A stretch of 64,000 bases of DNA from an uncultured bacterium. GTDB lineage: Bacteria; Patescibacteriota; Saccharimonadia; Saccharimonadales; Saccharimonadaceae. The translations under genes and the position numbers were made by a program. Below are positions 47,137-57,546 of this stretch, one piece after another. The notes beneath the pieces were generated by a model. The model worked only from the letters and a program-made list of their open reading frames with translations. It was not told the DNA's origin and did no database searches. Every line of letters begins with the position of its first letter. Positions within the stretch are counted from its first letter, which is position 1. The DNA is taken from assembly GCA_903821365.1 (NCBI GenBank), contig CAIJKY010000013.1, forward strand, positions 1 through 64,000, written 5' to 3'.

Positions 47137-48176
47137 ACCTTTTTGTAGTCAATCATGCCAAGCCCAATAGCGGTAATAAATCGTGGCCGCAGCTGCTTAG
47201 GAATTGGCTTAAGCTTACCAAAGTCAAGCACTTGCCACGGGCTCGCAACGCGTGAAGCTATTACCATATTTTCAGTAAAGTAGTCCCCGAGTCCTGGCAT
47301 GTTAGAGCCACCGCCAACAATAATGAGTTGCTCGATCTTGGTTTTATTACCGAGTCGTTCAACGTAATAACGCATGACTTTTTTTGTCTCGCTCATAATC
47401 TTTTGCAAAGATGGCTCAAGCGTTTTGCGTATCAAGGCTTGCTTTGGACCAACTGCAAGACCACTCTGTATGCGCAGTAGGTGAGCGGCTTCTTCAGTGA
47501 TTTTCATCGTCTTCATCAAAGAGGCTGTCATTGTGTGGCCACCAACATCAACAGCACCCGTGACACGGATTGACTTGTCAAGAATTGCGATGTCGGTTGA
47601 GTCGGCGCCGATGTCAAGGATTACGGTTGGCAAATCACCGCTTTCGGCACGTTCAATTAGCCTCGCTACCGCAATAATACCCGGTTCAATAAGTACTGGC
47701 GTGATGCCTGCGGCGTAACATGCCGACATAGTGGCATCAACATATAACTTTGGCACGGCTGACATCAGTACTTCGATAGAATCTGCTTTTTTCTCAATCA
47801 CCTGATGATCAATATATAGCTCATTAATACTGACGGGAATGTACTGCTCGGCCTCAAGTTGGATCGCACTCAGCAAGTCGCTTTCGGCAGCACGAGGCAG
47901 CGTGATGCTTCTCGTGAAAGTACGGTACGTTGGAACGCTAACCGCAGCTTGACGACTCGGCATGTGACCAAGAGAGTGCTTATCCATCATTTCGGTCAGC
48001 TGGGTGCGCAGATGACTTTCTACGTCATGGACGTTTTGCATTTTTGCCCTATCAAGTTCAACATAGCCGTAGGCTTCGACCTCGTTGTGCTTTTGCGAGA
48101 GCGCCACAAACTTAGCACTTGTTTGCGAAATATCAAGCCCAACAAGTGGCTTTTCTTTAAAAAATAACTGGCTCAT
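47127..48176 (-). CDS. pilM: PilM actin-like pilus assembly protein
   Basis: A 349-residue actin-fold ATPase: VGLDISQTSAKFVAL phosphate 1, ILDIGADSTDIAIL phosphate 2, and IIVGGGSNMPGL adenosine loop. Binds PilN's tail on the cytosolic face. First gene of pilM-N-O-(45634), which converges with pilB-pilC. Confidence 0.95.
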   Translation of the reverse strand: MSQLFFKEKPLVGLDISQTSAKFVALSQKHNEVEAYGYVELDRAKMQNVHDVESHLRTQLTEMMDKHSLGHMPSRQAAVSVPTYRTFTRSITLPRAAESDLLSAIQLEAEQYIPVSINELYIDHQVIEKKADSIEVLMSAVPKLYVDATMSACYAAGITPVLIEPGIIAVARLIERAESGDLPTVILDIGADSTDIAILDKSIRVTGAVDVGGHTMTASLMKTMKITEEAAHLLRIQSGLAVGPKQALIRKTLEPSLQKIMSETKKVMRYYVERLGNKTKIEQLIIVGGGSNMPGLGDYFTENMVIASRVASPWQVLDFGKLKPIPKQLRPRFITAIGLGMIDYKKVWR

Positions 48177-48248
48177 ATGCCCACATAATCATTATGCTTA
48201 TTATATAGCATAGGGGCTCAATAGCCCACTATGCTTTTGTCGTAATTA

Positions 48249-48280
48249 GAAAAGCTCCAGCGTAAGGCCAGAGCTTTTCT
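48249..48280 (-). terminator. Terminator of the major pilin gene
   Basis: Minus strand AAAAGCTCTGG...CTGGAGCTTTT hairpin (one mismatch) followed by CTAATTA; placed 27 nt after the pilin stop. Confidence 0.72.
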
Positions 48281-48306
48281 AACACTAGTCTAGTTACAGC
48301 AGAGAA

Positions 48307-48813
48307 CTACTGGTTAAGACTTGTCTTTGTCTGAACACCACCACCAGCACCGTTGATGGCTTCTTCATTCCAGTAAAGGATGTACTTGCCACAAGTGCTT
48401 GCTGTTGTACAAGGAGTTGTTGTACCGGCGTTGTAGGCAAGGTAGCCGTACTGGATAGTTGTTGGCGTTGCAGTACCGTTCAGCGTGTTACCGCTACCGC
48501 CAGGTGCCTGAAGCGCGTTTGCATCAAGACCCTTGAGAATACCTTGTACTGCTACAACCGTTGCTGGCTGGATGATTGTCGAACCAAGTGGGTAGTTGCC
48601 TGGGTTAGCGTTTGCTGGGTCAGATGCAAACACCTCAAGCTGGCTTGCCAAGCTCTTCATGTCAGTCTGGCGCTCGGTGTTACGTGCGCGTGCCTGGACA
48701 CCACTAAAGGTGTTCAATACGATAGCCGCAAGGATACCGATAACAACGATCACGATCAAAAGCTCGACAATTGTGAAGCCGGCTTGACGTCGTGTTTTTA
48801 ATGTTTGTAGCAT
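48307..48813 (-). CDS. pilA: Type IV pilin, likely the major subunit
   Basis: A 168-residue prepilin: short leader RRQAG, then FTIVELLIVIVVIGILAAI with Glu5, long alpha-1 and a beta domain with Cys pair CTTASTCG near the C-terminus. Its own terminator, its position beside the pilM-N-O operon and its small size fit the major pilin. Confidence 0.9.
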   Translation of the reverse strand: MLQTLKTRRQAGFTIVELLIVIVVIGILAAIVLNTFSGVQARARNTERQTDMKSLASQLEVFASDPANANPGNYPLGSTIIQPATVVAVQGILKGLDANALQAPGGSGNTLNGTATPTTIQYGYLAYNAGTTTPCTTASTCGKYILYWNEEAINGAGGGVQTKTSLNQ

Positions 48814-48946
48814 TTTTAATGCCCCCTATATTATTTTGTAAGCCAGGCTAGGCCTGTTCTAACACTAATAGTACTGGTAGCGTATTGGGCTGTCAATATG
48901 CTTATGTCTTATAGCCTGGGTTTTGCACAACACTTTGCGCCAATTA

Positions 48947-50428
48947 TTAATTACTTGGCCTTGCCCAGTCCCAAAGTCGTCGAACGCTGGCTCTATAGTC
49001 ATATGCTAGATAGCCACTTGTCACCATTGCCATACCGCCAGCAACCCATACAGTGGCGTCTTGTTTTGCCTTCGCTTCAGGTGTTGTTAGCGTATTCTTC
49101 GTCGTTTGTTTTGCTTTTTTAGGCTTTGGCTGTTTTGGCACTTTGGGTTTAGCTGCGGCTTTTGGTGGTTTAGGTGCTTTGGCTGTGGTTGTTTTCTTGC
49201 TCACCGACTTTATCAGGCTGGGCACCACTGCCGGCGCTAACGTAATAGTGTTGGCACCACCTGGCGTTGGCGACAGCGTCCACTGCCACTGTCCGTTGTC
49301 AGCAAGCGCCCAAGATTGACCAGGCTTTGCGACTAGATAGGTTACCGATTGCAGCACGGTACCATCATGCGCCGCTAGTGTAATGTTAGTGCCGCTATTA
49401 GTCAGGGTAAGGCCTGACTCTTTCGCATACACAGCGTAATACTCATGAGGTTCAAGATTTATATTGCTAGAAATAGTATAGGTATTGGTTTTTGATGCGC
49501 CAACAGTAATGATAAGTCCACCCATTGCAACCACTTCATCGCTCTTGTTGTAAAGCTCAATAAACTCATCTTCGGCATCGACATATGGCGCAACCGGATC
49601 GGGAAGTAACTCATTGATAGCTATAGCTTCCCGTAGAATCCCGACGGCCTCAGCGCTCATAGTCGGCTCTGGCACTTCGGTATTAATTTGATCGCCGCTT
49701 GTCACCGGCGGTATATACATATCAGCCATACCAGGCGTGGCAACCAGACTCAACTCAAAATCTTTAACATTATCATTTGTATCAATTAATTCATTCGATT
49801 GGTCAATGGTTCGTTTCAGGCTGCCCGAAAGCGAATGCATTGGCGCAGGCGTTCCTTCGGCCGTCGCTGTTGCGAGGCCAGTTGTTGATACCTTCCCGTA
49901 GCCTAATAAGTCCTCCTGAAGGGTCGTGCCGTGCACAACATCGACAGACACAAGACGTATTTGGCCACCAGTACTTGCAAAACCGAGATTGGTCGCAGGC
50001 ACAAAATCGGCGCGCGGCAGGTTGGCAGATGGAGAAGCAATAACGAATCGTGCTTTCGCAGCGATTACAACTTGGCACTGGACACCACAGCCAAGTCTCG
50101 CTTTCGTGTCTTGATCTTTGCCTGTGCTAGACTTATCCACCCAAGCCTTGTCCGGCGTTGTGCTGGCAGTGCGGTACTGCAACAGCCATCCCGTCATGTC
50201 GACCGGGACATCGTTGGGATTGTAAAGTTCAACAAAGTCGGCATCGGTATTCGATTCCCCCGCTGCTTTCATTTCGGCAATTATAATTGCCTTACGCGGC
50301 GGTGGGGTCGTCTCAATTTGCGAAGGTTGCGTTGCCACTGCGGCCGCTGCTTGCTCGCTGATTGTTAATGGGATAACTACTATTATTGCCACCATGCTGC
50401 ATATGATTTGTTTTTGTATGTATTTCAT
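48947..50428 (-). CDS. Secreted lamin-tail-domain (LTD) protein with Lys-rich stalk
   Basis: A 493-residue protein: N-terminal signal, two LTD domains (IIIAEMKAAGESNTDADFVELYNP at about 48-71 and AINELLPDPVAPYVDAEDEFIELYN at about 291-315), a Lys/Pro/Ala-rich stalk (KTTTAKAPKPPKAAAKPK, about 410-450), and a C-terminal membrane helix with Trp and basic residues. LTDs in bacteria occur in surface and DNA-binding exported proteins. The Lys-rich stalk could bind wall polymers or DNA near the uptake pilus; this is inference. Confidence 0.82.
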   Translation of the reverse strand: MKYIQKQIICSMVAIIVVIPLTISEQAAAAVATQPSQIETTPPPRKAIIIAEMKAAGESNTDADFVELYNPNDVPVDMTGWLLQYRTASTTPDKAWVDKSSTGKDQDTKARLGCGVQCQVVIAAKARFVIASPSANLPRADFVPATNLGFASTGGQIRLVSVDVVHGTTLQEDLLGYGKVSTTGLATATAEGTPAPMHSLSGSLKRTIDQSNELIDTNDNVKDFELSLVATPGMADMYIPPVTSGDQINTEVPEPTMSAEAVGILREAIAINELLPDPVAPYVDAEDEFIELYNKSDEVVAMGGLIITVGASKTNTYTISSNINLEPHEYYAVYAKESGLTLTNSGTNITLAAHDGTVLQSVTYLVAKPGQSWALADNGQWQWTLSPTPGGANTITLAPAVVPSLIKSVSKKTTTAKAPKPPKAAAKPKVPKQPKPKKAKQTTKNTLTTPEAKAKQDATVWVAGGMAMVTSGYLAYDYRASVRRLWDWARPSN

Positions 50429-50546
50429 GGTGGACTTACAATAGACGACCGCCCAGCAACTGGCCAGTAGTTTTAATAAGTGAGACTCGCCAGTCAGCCT
50501 TCAATCGGCACTTGAAGTCGGCTGCAAAATGCTTGATACTGATGCT

Positions 50547-51158
50547 ATGCTCTTATGGAAAGAACGACTCGAAAACTGCCCAATTATGAGTCTCCAAACC
50601 GGAAGCCAACTTGGCGTCGCTATGAGGCCAATTATTGACCCCCGCAACCTTACACTTGTTGCCTTCTACGTTGATGGTCCACTTATAGAGGTGAAGCCCT
50701 CAGTATTACATGCGGCTGACATCCGTGAGTTTGGTTCTCTTGGAATGATTGTCAATGATAGCGACGACATCATGCCGCTAAGCGATGATTTGGTACGGCT
50801 CAACGAAACAATACACTACGGTTTTGAATTTATTGGCATGAGCGTTATCGACACGCATAAGCACAAATTAGGCAAAGTCAGTGATTATGTTGTCGATAGC
50901 ACGGACTTCACCATCATGAAATTTAATGTGAAAGCCTCATTCCTTCGTGGCGCTCGGGTTGGCGGTGATTTACTCATAGGCCGTCAGCAGATCCGTGAAA
51001 TCACTGATCATGAGATTGTCGTTGCAGCTCCGACGGTAGCCGAATCTCAAAAGCAAGTCCCCGTACGGAGTCTCGCAAACTTCGAGAACCCATTCCGCAA
51101 GCCACAAGCCGAAGGTAATCACGCCAACAGCGATAATCACTCGTCGTCAGCTGGTTGA
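50547..51158 (+). CDS. PRC-barrel domain protein
   Basis: A 203-residue protein with two PRC-barrel-like parts (about residues 10-75 and 92-160), notably GMSVIDTHKHKLGKVSDYVVD. PRC barrels in RimM and photosynthetic proteins bind ribosome or membrane partners. The start at 50547 is set by GATACT 6 nt upstream. Its end overlaps recX on the other strand by 22 nt. Confidence 0.82.
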   Translation: MLLWKERLENCPIMSLQTGSQLGVAMRPIIDPRNLTLVAFYVDGPLIEVKPSVLHAADIREFGSLGMIVNDSDDIMPLSDDLVRLNETIHYGFEFIGMSVIDTHKHKLGKVSDYVVDSTDFTIMKFNVKASFLRGARVGGDLLIGRQQIREITDHEIVVAAPTVAESQKQVPVRSLANFENPFRKPQAEGNHANSDNHSSSAG

Positions 51159-51748
51159 TCGCTGAGAGCTCGTTTAACCGCGTCATACGAGTAGCCTTGG
51201 CGCATAAGATACGCGATAAATTTCTGTGGGTCAGGATAACGTGCTCGCTTTTTATCGACAAGCCTTTGCAGCGCATCTTTTTCATCAAAGCCATCCCCGG
51301 TAGCAAGAGCCGTCTCGACATGCTCCTCTGCAATACCTTTCTGCCGAAGTTCTAGACGCAGTTTTCGTAAACTTGTCGGACGGCCAAGCGAACGGTGACG
51401 TACCCACACAACCGCAAAAGCAGCATCGTCGAGATGCCGCTTTTCGAATAGCCGCGCGATGACCCTCTCGGTCATCGCAGGCTCCCATTTTTTGCGCCAG
51501 GCATAATCACGGAGCTCTTTTTCGCTGCGAGGGCGACGCATGATGTACTCAAGCGCTCGAGCGTACGCCTTGCCGAAGGCGCTCTCTTCCAAAAGGGTCG
51601 TGAGTTCAGCCTCGGTGTATTCTTTGCCTGTGCGCACACCAGTGCTGACGAGTTGCAACTCGTCAAGCGAGAATTTGTACGCGCCATCAACAAAAATATT
51701 GAAGCGGCCTTTGGTTTTTACCGCTGCTTTAATTGCCGTTATTTTCAT
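51137..51748 (-). CDS. recX: RecX, regulator of RecA
   Basis: A 203-residue protein. ALEYIMRRPRSEKELRDYAWRKKW and HLDDAAFAVVWVRHRSLGRP are the RecX repeats, ending DAVKRAL. It limits RecA filament growth. The ATG 51748 overlaps the stop of the Nudix gene (TGATG); recA is just upstream, so recA-Nudix-recX form an operon. Confidence 0.94.
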   Translation of the reverse strand: MKITAIKAAVKTKGRFNIFVDGAYKFSLDELQLVSTGVRTGKEYTEAELTTLLEESAFGKAYARALEYIMRRPRSEKELRDYAWRKKWEPAMTERVIARLFEKRHLDDAAFAVVWVRHRSLGRPTSLRKLRLELRQKGIAEEHVETALATGDGFDEKDALQRLVDKKRARYPDPQKFIAYLMRQGYSYDAVKRALSDQPADDE

Positions 51749-52302
51749 CAATCAGATAGTTCCAGGCCTCGTACGACGTTTTGAAAATAAACATCCCCAT
51801 GAGGAACTAAGTCATGACCTTCTAGCTCACCGTTAGCAAGACGTCTTAAATCACTCAAAGGGAGCCACATCGTTTCAGAGACTTCATCTGCTTGGAGCAA
51901 AAAAATATGCTCTTCAGTGAGTTGCAGCCCGTAAATCCACTGTAACTCGTTCTCGATGATGGTATCGTAAACTATGCGTTGTCGAAAGGCGAATAAAAGC
52001 GAGAGCGCAGATTTATCAACACTAAGCCCCACTTCTTCTTGTGTTTCTCTCAACGCAGCATCAAGAGTGGCCTCTCCAGCATCAATATGACCGGCTGCTG
52101 AAATGTCCCAGCAGTTAGGCCAGGTAGTTACTGCTGCAGACCGTCGCTGCAGCAGTACTTTTTTTTCACCATTCCCGTCAAGCTGCCATAGCCATACGTG
52201 CACTGCTCCGTGCAGTGCACCCAGGCGGGCATCCTTCAGGCTAAGTTGGCCTTCGATTCTTTGGCCGTTTGGTGCATACGGCTGCCATGGTTTTTCAGGC
52301 AT
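51748..52302 (-). CDS. NUDIX hydrolase, IPP-isomerase-like branch
   Basis: A 184-residue protein: HGAVHVWLWQ, VLLQRRS, WDISAAGHIDAGE-TLDAALRETQEEVGLSV (Nudix box with GxxxxxE...REXXEE). It is closer to the IDI/YfcD branch, which acts on pyrophosphates. Lies between recA and recX, 9 nt after recA. Confidence 0.88.
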   Translation of the reverse strand: MPEKPWQPYAPNGQRIEGQLSLKDARLGALHGAVHVWLWQLDGNGEKKVLLQRRSAAVTTWPNCWDISAAGHIDAGEATLDAALRETQEEVGLSVDKSALSLLFAFRQRIVYDTIIENELQWIYGLQLTEEHIFLLQADEVSETMWLPLSDLRRLANGELEGHDLVPHGDVYFQNVVRGLELSD

Positions 52303-52311
52303 TATTTTGCC

Positions 52312-53370
52312 TTAGGTTTCTTCGAGTGCTACTTTTTTACGCACAGCCGCATCAATCTCGGCTTTCACTTCTGGATTTTGCTTCAAATATGTCTTTGCAG
52401 CTTCTCGGCCTTGGCCAATTTTTGCTTCCTTATAATCGAACCAGGCACCAGATTTACCAACAATACCGTGCACGACCGCGAGGTCAAGCACGTCACCGTT
52501 GGAGCTAATACCTTCGTTATACATAATGTCAAACTCGGCGATACGGAATGGAGGCGCAACCTTGTTTTTTACCACTTTAACTTTGGTTCTGTTGCCGATA
52601 ACTTCTTCACCCGTTTTGATCTGGCCAGTACGGCGAATATCGAGACGCAGTGATGCATAGAATTTAAGAGCATTACCACCGGTAGTAGTCTCGGGATTAC
52701 CAAACATCACACCAATTTTCATACGAATTTGGTTAATGAAAATAACCGTTGCCTTGCTCTTGTTGATGATTCCCGTGAGCTTACGTAGTGCTTGGCTCAT
52801 AAGGCGTGCCTGAAGTCCCATATGGCTATCGCCCATGTCACCTTCGATCTCAGCCTGTGGCACCAAAGCGGCAACCGAGTCAACGACAATCAAGTCAACT
52901 GCGTTGCTGCGAACTAATGTCTCACATATTTCAAGTGCTTGCTCACCATTATCAGGCTGAGCGACAAGTAGATTGTCAGTATCGACACCAAGCTTGCGTG
53001 CATAACTTGGGTCAAGTGCGTGCTCGGCGTCAATAAATGCTGCTGTGCCACCAGTTTTTTGAATTTCAGCGATCGCATGTAACGTGAGCGTCGTTTTGCC
53101 TGAACTTTCTGGACCATAAATCTCAATGATGCGACCCTTTGGATAACCACCACCAAGTGCTAAATCGAGGCTTAGCGCGCCCGAAGAGATCAACTCAACA
53201 TCAGCGCGATGCGCATCGCCAAGTTTCATAATTGAACCGTCGCCAAACTGTTTCGTAATTTGATCCATTGCAAGGCCAAGCGCCTTGCTCTTACCGTCGA
53301 GCTTTGGTTCTACCTTGCTGCCGGTTTTCGTATCGTTTGCGGGTGCTGTCTGCTTTTGCTTATCTGCCAT
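52312..53370 (-). CDS. recA: RecA recombinase
   Basis: A 352-residue protein: Walker [16 protein letters not shown], Walker [13 protein letters not shown], loop L2 with [30 protein letters not shown]. The start at 53370 has GGAGGAG 6 nt upstream; longer frames extend into the promoter. It drives strand exchange and, with ComEC and the pilus here, probably natural transformation. Confidence 0.98.
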   Translation of the reverse strand: MADKQKQTAPANDTKTGSKVEPKLDGKSKALGLAMDQITKQFGDGSIMKLGDAHRADVELISSGALSLDLALGGGYPKGRIIEIYGPESSGKTTLTLHAIAEIQKTGGTAAFIDAEHALDPSYARKLGVDTDNLLVAQPDNGEQALEICETLVRSNAVDLIVVDSVAALVPQAEIEGDMGDSHMGLQARLMSQALRKLTGIINKSKATVIFINQIRMKIGVMFGNPETTTGGNALKFYASLRLDIRRTGQIKTGEEVIGNRTKVKVVKNKVAPPFRIAEFDIMYNEGISSNGDVLDLAVVHGIVGKSGAWFDYKEAKIGQGREAAKTYLKQNPEVKAEIDAAVRKKVALEET

Positions 53371-53535
53371 GTGACTCCTCCTGTAATATACTGCCGTGCT
53401 GAATGCACTTACTTTACCCTTAGGCACCTTATACCGGCCGCGCCACGAATGCAACCATGTCCGTAACTCATTATATACTAAGCTTTTTAGCTTTAAGTAC
53501 TTTAAACGCCTGATAATTTGTTAGAATAGTCCTAC

Positions 53536-53931
53536 ATGCATAAACAATCTGGTTTCACTCTAGCCGAAGGAATGGTCGCAACAGCTGCTATTGTCATTGC
53601 GTGCGTTCTTGTATTTAGCCAATGGCAATACATGGGAGCCAGCCAGCGTGATACAAAGCGAAAAGTCGCAATCAATACCATTCATTACTATCTTGAAGAA
53701 GTCTATTTCAAGAAAAACCAGTCGTATCCTTCTTATCTGACAGCAAGTGATCTAACGTCACTTAATGATGAGCTCATTAAAGACCCCTACGGCCGCGCTA
53801 TAGGCGATCAAGCGTCAGACTTGCATTACACGCCAGGAAACTGTGTCGTCAACGCCTGCGCCCGCTACGAGCTGCGAGCAAACCTCGAAAAAGAAGATGA
53901 CTTTATTCGCGTCAATCAAAGCAGTGATTAA
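53536..53931 (+). CDS. Pseudopilin-like protein
   Basis: A 131-residue protein starting MHKQSGFTLAEGMVATAAIVIACVLVF: a prepilin leader ending in Gly, Phe1 and a hydrophobic helix, with Glu at position 5 (FTLAE). The outside domain has two Cys. Third pilin-like gene of the window, probably a minor pilin. TAGAAT is 8 nt before the ATG. Confidence 0.85.
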   Translation: MHKQSGFTLAEGMVATAAIVIACVLVFSQWQYMGASQRDTKRKVAINTIHYYLEEVYFKKNQSYPSYLTASDLTSLNDELIKDPYGRAIGDQASDLHYTPGNCVVNACARYELRANLEKEDDFIRVNQSSD

Positions 53932-53937
53932 AGGCGT

Positions 53938-54723
53938 TTAGTACTCGCTCAGCTCATTGCCCATAATCGGGCGCCCATTCTTGAACGCCTCAACAGCATC
54001 ATTGAGTAAAGCAATTTGATGTCGAGGGTTCGCAACATAACTAAAGCGGTATGTCGTCTCTTCACCTTGAGTTGACAAGCGGATATTACCATACCCCAAT
54101 ATATGTTGTAGTACGCCATGCTGGCGATAGCTCGCGTCTTCAATGTTAGCGAGGCTGATCGTCTGTTCCTTGCGTGAGAATAAGCTTATTTGAATAAATT
54201 GTATGACACTCTCGTTGGTCAAGAAAAACTTATTTTGAGTGTAAACATAGCTGGAGACAAATCCTCCAAGCAGTATTAATGCAACGATACCAAGAAAAGG
54301 CATCATGACGGCACCAAAGGTAAGCGCGGTGCTGTTTTTCATTCCCAACGTCGCAGCAAATGTCGCTTGATTTTGCAGCACAAATACCAACATAGCGACC
54401 ATTATGGCGATGATGAAGCCAGTCACAAACCATATCGAAAGCAATCCAATGGGGTGGCGGCGGATTGCGCTAATAACAAATTCACCTCTGCTTAAATTAA
54501 GCTCAGGATAAAGACGTTTCGACTCTTCATGCTTGCGTTGAGCGGCTTCAGGAATTTCAGGTTCTTCGGGAATAGTCGGACGAGCCAAGTACACCATTTG
54601 GGGTGAGTCCCCATTTGCATTATTCTGCTGATTGGTGTTATTAGCTGGCTGAACTGGTATCACTGGAGTGTAGCCGTTTGATTTCGGCATCGCTCCGGGA
54701 GAAGTGGTTTTCTCATCTGGCAT
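53938..54723 (-). CDS. PH-domain membrane protein
   Basis: A 261-residue protein: disordered Asn/Pro-rich start, two membrane helices (about 98-118 and 135-160) and a bacterial PH domain (FFLTNESVIQFIQISLFSRKEQTISLANIEDASYRQHG). Role unknown. TATACT lies 6 nt before the ATG (leaderless). Confidence 0.8.
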   Translation of the reverse strand: MPDEKTTSPGAMPKSNGYTPVIPVQPANNTNQQNNANGDSPQMVYLARPTIPEEPEIPEAAQRKHEESKRLYPELNLSRGEFVISAIRRHPIGLLSIWFVTGFIIAIMVAMLVFVLQNQATFAATLGMKNSTALTFGAVMMPFLGIVALILLGGFVSSYVYTQNKFFLTNESVIQFIQISLFSRKEQTISLANIEDASYRQHGVLQHILGYGNIRLSTQGEETTYRFSYVANPRHQIALLNDAVEAFKNGRPIMGNELSEY

Positions 54724-54758
54724 ATTGTTAGTATACCAGGAGATAAGCTATTTCGTCA

Positions 54759-55772
54759 TCAGTTTTCAGTTTGCGGCCTCTCTAAATGTCGGCGAGCTTT
54801 GTGCGTTACTTTGCGACCTCTTGGTGTGCGCTCCAAAAAACCAATCTGTAATAAATAGGGTTCGTAAAAGTCTTCTATGGTTGATATTTCATCACCAGTC
54901 AAAGCCGCGATTGTGCTAAGTCCGACTGGCCCACCGTTGTAATTATCGATGATTGCGAGCAGTAATTGCCTGTCCGCTGGATCAAGTCCAAGCGAATCAA
55001 CTTCTAATAGTGTTAGTGCCTTTTCGGCAATAACCGTATCAATTATGCCATCGCCATTAACATCGGCGTAATCACGTACGCGTTTTAGTAAGCGGTTAGC
55101 TATACGTGGTGTTAATCGTGCACGAGTTGCAAGGTTACTGGCCGCTTCGGGGGCAATCGTGACACCTAAGATAGTAGCTGAACGCTGAATAATACGCGCG
55201 ATCTCGTCAGTAGTATAAAATTCATGTCGATGAATAAGACCAAAACGATCACGCAGTGGTGCCGCAAGACTACCTGTTCGAGTTGTCGCACCGATAACCG
55301 TGAACTTTGGCAGATCAAGTCGGACGCTGCGGGCAGCAGGCCCTTTACCAATAACGATGTCAAGCTTAAAGTCTTCCATCGCCGAATAAAGCACCTCTTC
55401 AACCGTGCGGCTCAACCTATGAATCTCATCAATAAAAAGAATGTCTCCCTCAGCAAGATTGGTTAGAATGCTTGCAAGATCTCCAGCCCGCTCAATTGCT
55501 GGCCCGGCCGTTATGCGGATCGCCGCGCCCATTTCATTGGCAATAACACTTGCCATCGTTGTTTTTCCGAGACCCGGCGGGCCATAAAGTAAGACATGGT
55601 CGACTGGCTCACCCCTTTTAATCGCTGCGTCAATCGCAAGTTTGACATTAGCCTTAAGTCGTTCTTGGCCAATGTAATCGCTGAATTTTTTGGGGCGTAA
55701 CGTGACTTCGAGCGCTTCTTCTACCGGATCTTCAGCGGGCGCACTAGTATCGACAATTCGTTCAATCGCCAT
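54759..55772 (-). CDS. ruvB: RuvB Holliday junction helicase
   Basis: A 337-residue AAA+ ATPase: [17 protein letters not shown], Walker [12 protein letters not shown], sensor GATTRTG, and the C-terminal winged helix with [12 protein letters not shown]. Branch migration with RuvA. One nt after ruvA. Confidence 0.98.
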   Translation of the reverse strand: MAIERIVDTSAPAEDPVEEALEVTLRPKKFSDYIGQERLKANVKLAIDAAIKRGEPVDHVLLYGPPGLGKTTMASVIANEMGAAIRITAGPAIERAGDLASILTNLAEGDILFIDEIHRLSRTVEEVLYSAMEDFKLDIVIGKGPAARSVRLDLPKFTVIGATTRTGSLAAPLRDRFGLIHRHEFYTTDEIARIIQRSATILGVTIAPEAASNLATRARLTPRIANRLLKRVRDYADVNGDGIIDTVIAEKALTLLEVDSLGLDPADRQLLLAIIDNYNGGPVGLSTIAALTGDEISTIEDFYEPYLLQIGFLERTPRGRKVTHKARRHLERPQTEN

Positions 55773-55773
55773 A

Positions 55774-56352
55774 TTATTGCGCCTTCAATGCTTGACGGAT
55801 ACGTTCTTCGACAGGCAGATTGGCATCGACTGCCTGCAATGCCTCGACGGCTTGCGCAAGACTAAAGCCAAGCGCCATCAGTGCCTCAGTGGCATCATCG
55901 GCCGGCGCAAGTGTCTGCTGTTGAGGCTTCACTTGCTCGTATGCTGTTGTCGGCAAGCCAACCTTGTCCTTAAGATCAAGCGCCACTCGTTCAGCGCCAC
56001 GCTTGCCAACTCCGGTCGCTTTTTGTAGAAAATGTGCGTCACCATTGGCAATTGCACTTCGTACCTGCTCACTCGGCGCAAGGCTAAGAATCGCAAGTGC
56101 AGCTTTTGGCCCAACTCCTTGCACTGTTGTCAAAAGTTCAAATAATCGCTTTGCAGCAAGACTTGAAAAGCCAAATAGGCTTTGCTCTTGTTCTCGCACT
56201 TGATGATGTGTATATAATTTTATGGGTGCATGCAAATGAGCGGCTTCGTATTCTAGTAGCGATACGAACACTTCATAGCCAACGCCACCAACATCCACGA
56301 TAAGTGAATTTTGAAACTTTTCAACAACAACCCCAGAGACGTGCGCAATCAT
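55774..56352 (-). CDS. ruvA: RuvA Holliday junction binding protein
   Basis: A 192-residue protein: MIAHVSGVV start, OB fold, two helix-hairpin-helix motifs ([33 protein letters not shown]) and the C-terminal RuvB-binding domain. The start at 56352 is preferred over longer frames that lack RuvA similarity. Confidence 0.97.
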   Translation of the reverse strand: MIAHVSGVVVEKFQNSLIVDVGGVGYEVFVSLLEYEAAHLHAPIKLYTHHQVREQEQSLFGFSSLAAKRLFELLTTVQGVGPKAALAILSLAPSEQVRSAIANGDAHFLQKATGVGKRGAERVALDLKDKVGLPTTAYEQVKPQQQTLAPADDATEALMALGFSLAQAVEALQAVDANLPVEERIRQALKAQ

Positions 56353-56416
56353 ATCACTGCTATTATAGTGAAGTGTTGGGAATTTTGGAAAATAAAATAT
56401 AGAATAGATAAAGATT

Positions 56417-57058
56417 ATGGTAAAAAATGTTTCCCCACCCCCCGAAATTTCGAGCGAACTAGAAGACGATGGCCCTTTTCCCTGGAAAGCCTGGGCATTG
56501 CTCCGGATAGTGACCGTCGTTGTCATCGTCGGTGGTTTCGTTGCCGCCCTGACCGTTGCCATGCATTCCGCAAGCAGCCAAGCAGAGGCTATTAGCCAGC
56601 AGCGAGATGCCCAGCTACGTATTAGTCCAAACGACTTACAAAAGGTGTCTGACCGTATTTCAAACGCCTATGCGACATTGCCCAGTGATATCCCACTCAT
56701 CTATACCGACGCCAAGACAAACTGTACCGATACCACCAAATCGGGTTCAAGAATAATTTGCTTCAAAGATAAGGCTTACGCCAAGCTACGACTTAACCCA
56801 TCAGCTGGAAATGGACTGACAGCGGCGGACACTTTAAACGGGGCATTCACTACGGCAAACTGGAATCAGACGACTTATAGCGTCACGAAAAAGGACGGAG
56901 CAGTAATTAATCGTAACGACAGCGATGGAAGCGATGTGCTCTCTATTAAAATGGCTTACAAATCACCGCTCGTGGACAATAAGTATTACTGCATTGGCAT
57001 TGTCTATTGGCAAGCCAACGAATTGCAATGGAAAGGAAGCGTCCAAGAGTGTAAGTAG
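56417..57058 (+). CDS. Membrane-anchored hypothetical protein
   Basis: A 213-residue protein with a Pro/Glu-rich cytosolic start, one helix (LLRIVTVVVIVGGFVAALTVAM) and an outside domain with four Cys, likely two disulfides. It lies between ruvA and ruvC on the opposite strand, convergent with ruvC. Unknown. Confidence 0.7.
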   Translation: MVKNVSPPPEISSELEDDGPFPWKAWALLRIVTVVVIVGGFVAALTVAMHSASSQAEAISQQRDAQLRISPNDLQKVSDRISNAYATLPSDIPLIYTDAKTNCTDTTKSGSRIICFKDKAYAKLRLNPSAGNGLTAADTLNGAFTTANWNQTTYSVTKKDGAVINRNDSDGSDVLSIKMAYKSPLVDNKYYCIGIVYWQANELQWKGSVQECK

Positions 57059-57059
57059 G

Positions 57060-57542
57060 CTAGATTCGAGCCATGAGTGCGTGCGTTATCGCCGCAGCCA
57101 AGGCATCGGCACAGTCGTCGGGCTTTGGCACTTCGGTCAATCCAAGCGTCACACGGACCATCTCTTGTACTTGTTTCTTATCGGCCTTGCCATACCCCGT
57201 GACCGTCTGCTTAATCTGCATTGGCGTATATTCAGCGATGCTAAGGCCAGCTTGTTTACCCGCAAGCATCGCCACGCCACGAGCATGGCTTACGCTAATA
57301 GCCGTGGTGACATTACGCGAAAAGAATAATTGCTCGATACTCATCATCGTTGGATGATTGGCAGCGATAATTTCTTGCACTGCTTCATATATTTCGACCA
57401 GCCGCTCATCGAGCGCTTGGTGAACTTTTGTACGGACAACGCCCGCATCAATAAGCCGTGCTTTATTATTTGTAAAATCAATAACGCCAAACCCTAAGAT
57501 ACCAGTCCCTGGATCAATACCAAGAATGCGTACTGTTTTCAA
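57060..57542 (-). CDS. ruvC: RuvC Holliday junction resolvase
   Basis: A 160-residue RNase H-fold nuclease: ILGIDPGTGILGFGVID (Asp), SIEQLFFSRN (Glu), and the C-terminal DDCADALAAAITH (Asp pair). Starts with TTG, 4 nt after yebC. Confidence 0.97.
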   Translation of the reverse strand: MKTVRILGIDPGTGILGFGVIDFTNNKARLIDAGVVRTKVHQALDERLVEIYEAVQEIIAANHPTMMSIEQLFFSRNVTTAISVSHARGVAMLAGKQAGLSIAEYTPMQIKQTVTGYGKADKKQVQEMVRVTLGLTEVPKPDDCADALAAAITHALMARI

Positions 57543-57546
57543 TGAG

